A stretch of 64,000 bases of DNA. It comes from an uncultured Lachnospiraceae bacterium (GTDB lineage Bacteria; Bacillota; Clostridia; Lachnospirales; Lachnospiraceae). The notes below the pieces were generated by a model. That model was not told the origin of the DNA. It searched no databases and saw only the letters and a program-made list of their open reading frames with translations. Of the stretch, positions 39,580-51,300 are shown piece by piece (the stretch's first letter is position 1; each line of letters begins with the position of its first letter). Where the stretch lies: positions 1-64,000 of the forward strand of contig CANQMA010000002.1 in the NCBI GenBank assembly GCA_947624875.1. Reading direction: 5' to 3'. The position numbers were made by a program, and so were the translations under genes.

Positions 39580-41253
39580 ATGTTACAGATAGGTCAGTTA
39601 GTAGATGGAAAATATAAAATACTGAACAAAGTCGGACAAGGTGGGATGAGTGTTGTTTATCTTGCAATGAATGAAAAAGCAAATAAACAATGGGCAATTA
39701 AGGAAGTCCGTAAAGACGGAGTAAAAGACTTTGAAGTGGTAAAGCAGGGTCTGGTAGTGGAAACCGATATGTTAAAAAGGTTAAGCCATCCAAGTCTTCC
39801 AAGTATTATAGATGTCATTGAGGATGAAGATACCTTCTTAATTGTCATGGATTATATTGAAGGAAATCCATTGAGCAAAATTCTCGAAGAGTACGGCGCG
39901 CAGCCACAGAAAAATGTGATTGAGTGGGCAAAACAACTTTGTGATGTGCTGGGATATCTTCACACCAGACATCCGGCAATTATTTATCGGGATATGAAAC
40001 CGGGTAATGTAATGTTAAAACCGGATGGAAAAGTCACCCTGATTGATTTTGGTACAGCAAGAGAATTTAAAGAAAAAAATCTGGCAGATACGACTTGTCT
40101 GGGCACGGTAGGGTACGCTGCTCCGGAACAGTTTGGTGGAATGGGACAGACGGATGCAAGAACAGATATTTATTGTCTTGGGGCAACATTATATCATTTA
40201 GTTACCGGCATGAACCCATGCGAGCCGCCGTATGAAATAAAGCCAATTCGTTCAATTAATCCTATGCTGTCAAGTGGTTTGGAACGAATTATTTTGAAAT
40301 GTACACAACGCAATCCGGAAGACCGGTATCAGTCCTGCGCGGAGTTAATGTATGCTCTGGAGCATTATGAGGAAATTGATGATATTTACCGGAGACGTCA
40401 GGTTAAAAAAATTGCGGCATTTGCGATATCCTCCATACTGACAATCGGCTGCGGTATAACATCCGCATGGGGATATACATCTGCTGAAAAAAAGAAAAGT
40501 GAAAACTATTTTGAAATTTTGAAAACTGCTGATTCTGCAGAAGATTATTACGATGCAATTCTGACAGACCCTGTGAAAAAAGACGCCTATATTCAACTGA
40601 ATGATTTTCTGATAGAGGATTATGTTTTGACTTCCGACGAGGGACAGAAGTTAAAGCAGTTACAGATCGGGTTGGACCAAAAGAATAACAGAGGGTTTTC
40701 AGAGCGCGTGGATGTATTTAATGAATTTAGGGAAAGTAACAGAGATGATTACATAGATGTTTGCTATGCCATTGGAGAGAGTTTTCTGTTTTCTTATGAT
40801 GTCAGTGTGGATATGGACCGGTATGTAAATGCAGCCAGTTGGTTTGAATCTGCAAAAGAAAAATATCCTATTACAGATATTTACTGTGATATGGCGGATT
40901 GTTTGGAAGCAATCAATCAATATGGAAACGCAAAAGTGAAACAGACAGAAAAAATGTATGAGCAGTATAAAGTGCTGTGGGAACAGATAAAAAAACTGGA
41001 ACAGAAGACAGAACAATCGGATGGAATTGATTCAAAAATACAGGTTTGGAATGAAATCAATAACATAATAAATCATAATATTATGCAATTTTTAGATATT
41101 ACAGATTTAGATCAGATTAAGGCTTTGTTAGAACAAATAGATCAACGAGCAGAGACGGTTAATGAATCTGTAGTGCAGGAAGATATTAAAAATCTGAGAA
41201 AGTCTATTTCAGAATCCATTAAGAAAATTAATTCGGCAGAAGAGATTTCATAA
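39580..41253 (+). CDS. Serine/threonine protein kinase with single TM and C-terminal non-PASTA domain
   Basis: LNKVGQGGMSVVYLAMN, WAIKEV, IIYRDMKPGNVML, LIDFGTAREF, GTVGYAAPEQF. Confidence 0.94.
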   Translation: MLQIGQLVDGKYKILNKVGQGGMSVVYLAMNEKANKQWAIKEVRKDGVKDFEVVKQGLVVETDMLKRLSHPSLPSIIDVIEDEDTFLIVMDYIEGNPLSKILEEYGAQPQKNVIEWAKQLCDVLGYLHTRHPAIIYRDMKPGNVMLKPDGKVTLIDFGTAREFKEKNLADTTCLGTVGYAAPEQFGGMGQTDARTDIYCLGATLYHLVTGMNPCEPPYEIKPIRSINPMLSSGLERIILKCTQRNPEDRYQSCAELMYALEHYEEIDDIYRRRQVKKIAAFAISSILTIGCGITSAWGYTSAEKKKSENYFEILKTADSAEDYYDAILTDPVKKDAYIQLNDFLIEDYVLTSDEGQKLKQLQIGLDQKNNRGFSERVDVFNEFRESNRDDYIDVCYAIGESFLFSYDVSVDMDRYVNAASWFESAKEKYPITDIYCDMADCLEAINQYGNAKVKQTEKMYEQYKVLWEQIKKLEQKTEQSDGIDSKIQVWNEINNIINHNIMQFLDITDLDQIKALLEQIDQRAETVNESVVQEDIKNLRKSISESIKKINSAEEIS

Positions 41254-41270
41254 ACAGAAAGGTAGTAGCC

Positions 41271-41801
41271 ATGACATATGATACATATCGATATATTTTC
41301 TTTGGCGCCGCAATTCTATGTGCAGTCATGCTGATTGTAACAGTTATATTATTTTTTGCCCTTCATATCCGAAAGGCGATCGGTGATTTAACTGGAAGCA
41401 ATGCAAAAAGAGAAATTCAAAAGATTCGGCAGGAAAATGAGCAGACAGAAAATGCAAACAATCAAAAAAGAACCGGGAACAGAAGAAAAGGAAAAGCAGC
41501 AGCAGAAAATTCCGACAGCCCTCCGGATTATTCAAGAAACATGAACACAGGGGTCGTTACTGCTAAAATTGCTACCCAAAATTTAAGCCCGGACCATGAT
41601 ACAATACCAGATTCAGACAATGAAACAGAAGTGTTATCAGACATTTCATTGGATGAAACAGCATTATTAAGCCAATTCGAGGAACAGGATGAGGCGGCAT
41701 ACAATGAGACCGTTCTTCTAAATCAGAATAATACCGGAACGGTTGTATTTGAGATTGAAAGAGATATTACCTTCATCCATACAGATGAAGTGATTTGGTA
41801 G
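41271..41801 (+). CDS. Hypothetical single-TM protein with cytoplasmic tail of repeated ETxxL motifs
   Basis: N-terminal TM followed by HIRK; tail NETEVL..DETALL..NETVLL. Confidence 0.7.
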   Translation: MTYDTYRYIFFGAAILCAVMLIVTVILFFALHIRKAIGDLTGSNAKREIQKIRQENEQTENANNQKRTGNRRKGKAAAENSDSPPDYSRNMNTGVVTAKIATQNLSPDHDTIPDSDNETEVLSDISLDETALLSQFEEQDEAAYNETVLLNQNNTGTVVFEIERDITFIHTDEVIW

Positions 41802-41811
41802 GAATTTTGCA

Positions 41812-42360
41812 ATGAGACCAAAAAACCTCAGAAATGGAAAGATGACAAAAAAACATTCTGGCGGACATTGGAGAGACTGTTTTTATCTGACAATTTCAAT
41901 CATCTGTTTTTTTCTGTTATCCGTCAGCATTTTTTTAATGTATTTTAACAGAAATGATTGGAATTACACTAATAAGACAGCTGGCATATTATTTTGGGCT
42001 GCTCTAATTGGTGGAGGACTTGCACAATTTATATTATGGCTGAGTTACAAAAAATGGATGCGGAAAAACAAGATTCGAAGAAAGAAAAAAAGAAAAGCAG
42101 GCGTTAGGTGCTTTTTTTCAGATAGGAATGCAGCCATTGCAGATATCATAATGTTTGCAATGATAATCGCTGTAGTGATTGTTTTTTTAACAGCAGGAGA
42201 ATTTGAGCGGTATATTGTGCTTTCATTGTTTATATTTTCTTTCTGCATGCATTGTATTTTAAACGGAAAACTCTATTATCATGCGTTAAATCAAGATAAC
42301 ATTTTAAATAGACTATGGGAAAAAAGGAGAGATTCAGAAAATGAAAGGATTGAAAAGTAA
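41812..42360 (+). CDS. Hypothetical membrane protein
   Basis: Four predicted TM segments with basic loops; ORF in operon order, overlaps the next start. Confidence 0.65.
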   Translation: MRPKNLRNGKMTKKHSGGHWRDCFYLTISIICFFLLSVSIFLMYFNRNDWNYTNKTAGILFWAALIGGGLAQFILWLSYKKWMRKNKIRRKKKRKAGVRCFFSDRNAAIADIIMFAMIIAVVIVFLTAGEFERYIVLSLFIFSFCMHCILNGKLYYHALNQDNILNRLWEKRRDSENERIEK

Positions 42361-45300
42361 AGGAAAAAATCGTGTAGTTGCTCTGCTTATGGCGCTCACT
42401 CTGTTAGTTGGAATGATTCCTGATTCAATGCAGCGCGTATTGGCTGAGGAAGAAGCCAATACAGTACAAGAGACTACAGAAGAGTCAACTGGCATTGTTG
42501 TGGAAGAAGAGGAAACAGAAACTGAGCCGGAAAAGGCGTCAGAAAAATCTGTGCCGGAAACAAAGGAGATGACAACACAGGAGAACTCTCTGCAGACAGA
42601 AGCAATCACTCAGAGCAAACCAAAAAAAACTGCAAACACTGCGGAAGGCGAAAAGACATCTGATTCGAGTTTTCGCTTTGTCATGCCGGACAAAGAGGAA
42701 GAAACGGTCAAAGAGTATAATGCAGTATTTCATACAGACAATACGATTATGATTGAGGCAAAAAGTGATGAAAATGCTGATAACGCCAGAACTATAACAT
42801 ATGAGATTGTTCAATTTGTCGACGGAAAGGGAAATACTCATGCAAAGGATGATGCAGAGACTGACTTAAATGATTTCATCGTACTTTCCGATCCAAATCG
42901 AGAGGGAAAGGTGAGTGTGCAGATTAAGGTTGCAGGAACGGCAACCATCTCTGCGACAATTGAAGGAAATGAACTTTTTAGTGAGACACAAATTTCCTGT
43001 CAGATTAACATCAGCAAAGCAACGACAGAGGTCAGATTCATTAAAGATGGAAACAAAATTGAAAATGACAGCGTTAAGTATGGAGAAAGTTATACCTTAA
43101 ATGCAGAGGCAGACCATGCAGAAAATATCGAATATTCCTTGAAAAATAAGCAGGACGAGGATTATGTAGAAGTTGGAAAAACAGGAATTGTCACTGTAAA
43201 AAAACCAAAGAATGAGGAAGTCATTATCACTGCAACAGCCACGGACAATCTGGGAAATTACGAAGGGACGGCAGATTTTCGTTTAAAGACAGAGAAAGCA
43301 GACAGAAACCTTGAGTTTGAAAGTGAAGCAATAACAGTAACTTATGGCGACAAAATACAGAATGTAATAAAGAATAATATTACTGGAAAAGACCCTGAAA
43401 AGGAAAGCAGGGGAACTTATACCGTTTGGGATAAAGATGGAAAGCAGGATACTGACGGAACCTATGCAACAGTGACTGCAGAGGGCGATATCAAATTAAA
43501 TGCAGACAAATTTAAAGATATTGAAGAGGAATACTCTATAACCGTAAAAGCAAATTTTGCAGAAGATGATTATTATAATGAAAAAGAAATCTCTTATAGC
43601 ATTACGGTAAAAAGAGCGGATGCGCCGGCACAAGAGTGCAAAGTGGATGGAACAAAGGAAGATGGAAGCGAATATTATCGCGGCATCGTAACAATCAATG
43701 CTCCGGAAGGCTATCAAATTAGTTTTGAGGATAATGTTGGAACAGCGGGATGGAGCGATTCGCTGAAGATTGAGGAAACACAGGAAAATATTTCATTTTA
43801 TCTAAAAAATTCAAATGGAGACATTACAGGGAAATTGTCCGTTGATGGAATTTATATCGATAATATTTTTCCTGAAATTCATTGTACCTGCCGGGAACTT
43901 GAATTGTATGAAAGAAATTATTTATATATAAATAAAAATGAAGAAATATCTGTTACAGCAACAGATAATGTAAAAATTTCAGTTTTAAAATACAAGGTAG
44001 ACGGGGGAGACTGGCAGGAAATCCGGGTCGGGATGGATGAAACCAGCATTCATGCACAAATTCCGATAACAGTCCAAAATAAAACGGAGAACATATCTTT
44101 TGCAGCAGTAGATGCGGCAGGAAACATTGGAGAAACGGTTACATGGGGAGAATACACACTTAATCCGCTGGATTTTCTAAATGTGGTTACGGATGATATT
44201 GCGCCACAATTAGAAATTACATATGATAGTCCGGAAAAAGAAGTGGAGGATGAAAAATACTATCAAAGTGATATGAACATCTCTCTGGAAATTACAGAGG
44301 CGAATTTTAATAAAAAAGCAGCAGTTGTTCAAATTTCTGATAATAATGGAGAAAGCTGGGAAACACAGAGTGTTGAATGGAATCAGTATAATACTAAAGG
44401 AGCGGATAAATGGGATGCCGTTGTTCCTATCACGACAGACGGCACGTATCAAATTAAAGTCAACTGCACGGATCTTGCAGGAAACAAAATGGATGAGGTT
44501 GTATCTTCTAAAGTAGTCATGGATCAAACCGCACCAAAAACTGCATTTCATCTGCCTGAGCCGAAGAATATTGTCAAAGGAGATTCTAAAATCAGTGGAG
44601 ATCAATATGGACTGTACGCAGATGATCCAGAGGCGGTTTTGTTCTATGGGGAAAAGGAAATCATTGCACAAATCAATATTTTTGAAGAGAATTTTGACGC
44701 AGACGGCGTAACTGTCCTGGTGAATGGCAGCAAGGCAGTCATGAGGGGAGACTGGACAAAGGCAGACAGTGACAGCGGATATACAAATGAGGTGACACTA
44801 GATAAGGAAGGGACGAACATTATCACAGTAGAGTGTCAGGACAATGCTGGAAATCGGATGGACGAGGTTCATTCTGCGCAAATTGTCATTGACACCAAAT
44901 CGCCAACGTCCGATATAAAACTGCTACAGCCAAAAAATGTTGTAAAAAATAACAAAAAAATAGAAGATGTGCTTCAATATTCAGATTATCAGACAGATAC
45001 ACAGGCAAAATTTTATTATGACCAACAGACAAGCGCAGAAATCAGCATAACTGAGAATTACTTTAATCCGCAGGATGTCACTGTGCTGGTAAATGGAAAA
45101 GCGGCTACATGGGCAAATGATGAATGGAGTAACTCTGAAGGCGGTAATGTGTATACAAATCAGCTTATTCTGAATCAGGAGGGCTCAAACATTATTACTG
45201 TTCAATATCAGGATTATTCAGGAAATAGGATGAGTGATCTCGTATCGTCCGAAATTATTATTGACACAAAAAATCCGGAGAAAAAAATAGATTTAAGCGA

Positions 45301-48300
45301 TAAACCGGTTAGCATTGACCAGAAAAATGCAGAAAACGAGTACGTTCCGGTAGAGAATTTAGATGCTTGGGAACAGTATATAGAAGATGTAGATACACGC
45401 ATAAACTATACATATGGTCCAAAGGTCATTTTAGAGGTTACAGATGATAACTTTGATCCGGATGGAGTGACACTCATGCAGAATCAGACTGACATCAGTA
45501 CACAGTGCCTGTGGAATAAGCAGGGTCCATCAAATGTATGGAGAACTGAAATTCAGATAAATCTGGGTGGTAAATATCAGTTTCAGATTTTGGGAAAAGA
45601 TTATGCGGGGCATGAGTTTTCAGGAACTTCTGCATATATTGTTGTCAATATGGATTCCATCACGAGAAGCGTTACACTCAGCCAGCCAAAAAAAATAGTG
45701 ACAGACAATCAGGGAACAGAAAAGGAAACGAATGAAGAAAACCTGAAATCGGAAAACCAATCAGAAAAATTTTATTATAGTGGGGAAATGGAACTGACTG
45801 TCGAAATAACAGATACCGACACGCTCTATACTGAAGATAATTTTGGTAAGAGTGTAGACATCAAAGTTAATTCGGAAACCATACAGACTGAAAAAGCAGC
45901 ATGGAAAAAATCCGGAAGCACCTATCAAAATACAATTAAACTCAAAACTTCAGGGGAGTATGTGATTACCATTGCACATCAGAATCATTTTGCAGTGCAA
46001 ATGGATCAGTATACCTCACCGACCATTATCATTGATGGAAGTCGACCGGAACGGACAGTGATGTTAAAACGGCCTAATAAGGTTGTTCAGGACGAAAAAG
46101 GAACAGAGATTGATTACACGGAGGACCTGGGGAAAGAAGAGACGATAACAAATCGGTTCTATTACAGGGGACAGGCAGACATTGATTTGTTAATTACGGA
46201 AGAGAATTTCTATGAGGGAGACGTAGAAGTAGAAGTCAACGAGGAGCCGTACACTCTTAGTCAGGAGTGGAACCACGAAGAGGACGGCAGAAACACGAAC
46301 CACATCACGTTTGAAGAGAATGGAACTTATGTCATCACAATGAATTATACGGATAAGTCCGGAAATATTATGGATAGTTATACGTCTCCGGTGATTATTG
46401 TAGATGACAAAAAACCGGAACGCACGGTGATGTTAAAACAGCCTAATAAGGTTGTTCAGGATGAAAAAGGAACAGAGATTAAGTACACGGAGGACCTGGG
46501 AAAAGAAGAGACAATAACAAATCGGTTCTATTACAGGGAACAGGCAGACATTGATCTGTTAATTACGGAAGAGAATTTCTATGAGGGAAACGTAGAAGTA
46601 GAAGTCAACGAAGAGCCATACACTCTTAGTCAGGAGTGGAACCACGAAGAGGACGGCAGAAACACGAACCACATCACGTTTGAAGAGAATGGAACTTATG
46701 TCATCACAATGAATTATACGGATAAGTCCGGAAATATTATGGATAGTTATACGTCTCCGGTGATTATTGTAGATGACAAAAAACCGGAACGCACGGTGAT
46801 GTTAAAACAGCCTAATAGGGTTGTTCAGGATGAAAAAGGAACAGAGATTGAGTACACGGACGATTTGGGGAAAGAAGAGACAATAACAAATCGGTTCTAT
46901 TACAGGGAACAGGCAGACATTGATTTGTTAATTACGGAAGAGAATTTCTATGAGGGAGACGTAGAAGTAGAAGTCAACGAGGAGCCGTACACTCTTAGTC
47001 AGGAGTGGAACCACGAAGAGGACGGCAGAAACACGAACCACATCACGTTTGAAGAGAATGGAACTTATGTCATCACAATGAATTATACGGATAAATCCGG
47101 AAATGTTATGGATAGTTATACGTCTCCGGTGATTATTGTAGATGACAAAGAACCGGAGCGCACGGTGACCTTTACGAAACCGCAAAATATTTTAGACCAA
47201 AATAACAAAAAAATACCAGACGCAGCAGAAACGGATAATTTTAATGAAAAATATGCTGATGACTCTACAAAAACATTCTATTATAAAAAGGACAGCGATT
47301 ATGCGGATAATGGGAATGTGGTAAATGTTACATTCAATATCAGCGAAATATATTTTTACGGAAAAGACGTCGAAGTTGAGGTCAATGGAAAGGAATATGC
47401 TCTTGACCGGGAGTGGGATAAAAATGGAGATATATATTCTAATATCATTCAATTTCAGGATGAAGGAGAATATGTTATAACAGTGGAGTATACGGATAAG
47501 TCTGGCAACGCAATGAAGATTTATACTTCACCGAAAATTGTTATTGATGCAACCTGCCCGGGAAGAAAAGTTCAATTGTCGAAGACAAGTAGTGGAGAAA
47601 TCCTTAAAAAATCAGAAAACGGAACATATGAAGTACAGGCTTATGACCAAAAAGTAAATGCATATTCTGAAAACAGAGGAGATCGTTTTTATTATACAAA
47701 AGATATTCCTGCCAGACTGACAATGTATCTTGATGAAAAATATTTCTTTACGGAAAACCAATCTGATGTAAAGATACAAATTACTAGAAATGGAGAAAAT
47801 TATTCGGTAGATAAACCAGTCTGGGAAAAAACAAAGAATGCAAATGAATGGACAAGCACATTAACAATTGCTGAAGAAGGCTTATATGTCGTTCGGATTA
47901 CCTATCAAGACCCTGCCAATAATGAAATGGAGGAATATATTTCACCTGAAATTTATGTGGATTCCTCTGCGCCGGAAATGAAAACACAATTAACAAAACC
48001 AAATAAGGCTGTTTATGGCAATAGTGCGTCGGACGAATTAAGAAATCATGTCATCGAAGGAGAGAGTTTAGAACAGTTATTGTCTACAGACGGCGAAAAT
48101 ATTTATAATGATGAGAAGTTTTATTATAATGACAAAGCGGAGATTCAATTAAATATTAGTGAGATAAATTTCTACACAGATGATGTAGAGGTAGAAATGA
48201 CATGGAAACCGGATAATAATCCGGAAACGCAGGAAGTCACAGTAAATAAGGATAATCTGATGAACAAAACAGAGATAGGCAGAATATATCAGACAATCTA

Positions 48301-51300
48301 TAATGCTGCAGACTGGTCACTGGTAAATAATGTTTACATGAATAAGATTTCCCTTACAGAAAATGGAATTTATAAGATTAAGATTTCTTATAAGGATAAA
48401 TCAGGAAATCTAATGAAAGAGTATATCTCACCAAATATTTTTATTGACAAAAATACTCCGACGGACATGGCTGTAAGTTATAAGGACACACCGACAGCAG
48501 ACTACTACTATTATAATGACAGAGTGGAATTAGAATTAAGCGCTCAGGATTCCATTTCAGGTATTGACCATTTTGAGTGGGTTTATGTGGCTGAAAAAGG
48601 AATTAGTGACATTAATTTTAATGGGGATGTCAAGGATGTCATTTCCTACTTAAATGAAAATATTACTTATGAAGATTGGGAGGGCTCTAGCGCAACGGCG
48701 AAATTTGTTATTCCAATACCGCCAACTGATAATGCTGTGCAAAAGACATTAGAGCAACTCCGAGGAAAAATTAAATTTACAGTATGGGACAGAGCACAAA
48801 ATAAATCTGATTATACGGACGAAAAGAATTCTATTGTAGTGGACAATGTCAGCCCTGCAAGAACTGTAAAATTGTCACAACCAAAGCAAGTAGTAAATCA
48901 GAATACATTAAATACCAAGAATACTTATTCGCTGGATACCGGAACAGGTCAAAGCGGAAATAGCGGGTCTGTTTTGTATTATGATGAGAAGGCAGTAGTA
49001 TCTTTGAATATTAATGAAGCAAACTTTTATGCTGAAGATGTTCATGTTTATGTCAATGGACAGAAGAAAGACGTCTCATGGGTACATAAGGACAAGGATA
49101 ATTATGCTGCAAATGTGGATATCACCGGAGATGGGGATTATATTGTACGAATGACTTATACGGACCGGTCCGGAAATACGATGCTCGAATATGTGTCAGA
49201 TAAAATTGTAATTGATACAGTGAAACCGGTATTGAAGGTTGATTACGACACGGATAATCCGGAGAATACAATTAATGGAAGACAATATTTTAATAAAAAC
49301 AGAAAAGTTGTAATCACTGTAACGGAACACAACTTCCGTGCAGACGATATACAAGCTGAACTGAGTGCTAAAGATGTTACCGGAAAAAATATTGATGTCA
49401 AATTGAAAGGCGCAGATGGAAGCGAAATTATGGCAAGCAAGCTGGCAGAGTATCTTTCTGACAGAGGACATTGGAGCAGCAAAAATGATGTCCGTACTGC
49501 AACATTTACATATTCTTCTGATGCAAATTATACTTTTGATATTTCTTATGCAGATTTGGCACAACGGAAAGCGGCTAATTATAAGAAAGATTATTTTACG
49601 GTAGACAAGAAAGCTCCTTCTAAATTAAAAGTGACTTATAGTACATCCGTATTGGAAAATATTATGAAAAATATTTCTTTTGGCTATTACAATGCAAAAG
49701 TAACAGTAACAATTAGCGCTAAAGATAATATTTCGGGTGTCAATCGGTTTGTGTATAGTTATTTTAATAGTAAAAATGTAAGCAGCGTCAATGCAGAATT
49801 AATTGATAAAGCTATTAAGAATGCTAGAATTACGCAGAAAGGAAATCTGTTTACCGCACAGTTTAAAATTCCGAAAGATGTATTAAATAAAAACAATCAG
49901 TTTAATGGTAAAGTAGAATTTGCTTCCTATGACAGGTCTGAAAATAGTCAGGAAAAACAAAGTAATAAGAGGATTGTTGTAGACAATATTGCTCCAAAGA
50001 TGGATATTCAATATAACAAACCGGTTTCAAGCAGAGGAAATATTGACTATTATTCAGGTAATATTGAGGCGTCTATTCATATAAAAGAAGCAAACTTTTA
50101 TACACAAGATGTAAAAATCTTAGTTTCTAAAAATGGAGGTCGTGGAAATGGCATCGCTGCAAAATGGAGTAATCAGGGCACAGATGATCACACCGGAAAA
50201 TTTACTCTAAGCGGTGACGGGGATTATGTTATTTCTATTCAATATAAGGACCGTTCATCTAATCAGATGAAGGATTATAAGTCAAAGCAGATGACAATTG
50301 ATACCAAAGCGCCGACATTGAATGTCTCAAAAATTGTAGCAAATTCTGCAAATAAAGATAAGAAATACCAGTTTGTTATTACTGCAAATGATCAGAATTT
50401 TGATATATCTTCGTTTAAACCAAAATTGTCATATATTACAAGAAATGGCAATGGTAAATTTATTGAAAAGACTGTTTCATTCGGTAATGTTAAAACATCT
50501 GGAAAGAATTATATTATAACTGTGGATAATTTGGAAACTGACGGAGTGTATACGTTGACCAGCAGTATCCGGGATTATGCAAATCATTCTTATGGAAAGA
50601 TAAAGCTTGATGATGGAAAAGAATACAACTCTGTTAATTTTTCAATCAATCGTAAAGGATCAATCTTTACAGTCGACGATGAAACAATGAGCAATGTCAA
50701 TAAATATTATATTTACAGTGTTGGCAGTGATGTAGTTATTAAGGAGACAAATGTTGACCCAATACAAAAATATTCCGTAAAATTAAACAATAAGACATTG
50801 ACGGAAGGAAAAGATTTTACGACATCGCAAAGCAATGGGAAAAACCAGTGGAGCGTAAGAACATATGTTATTAAGAAATCGCTTTTCGAACAAGAGGGTA
50901 AATATCAGATTGCTGTAGAATCTATTGATAAAACGGGAACCATGGCATATAGTGATGTAAAAAATCTGGATTTGTCTTTTGTAGTAGACCAGAAAGCTCC
51001 AGTTTTGACGTTTAGCGGACTTGAAAATGGCGGGCGCTATCAGGTACAGGAACAGACGGTTGTTGTAGGCGTTTCGGATGATGGTGGAAAACCATATTCT
51101 TTCACGGCAATTGTGTTAGACAGAAATGGAAATCCGTTAGTGGACGCAAATGGAAAAGATATTAGTGTACGGTTCTCCTTAAAAGAAGAAGAACTTGAAA
51201 AATATCTTATGCAAAATAATGGAAAAATCACATTCACCATTCCGGAAGGTTATGAAAATCAGGTCAAAATTATTTGTGATGATTATGTTCAAAAAGCTGA

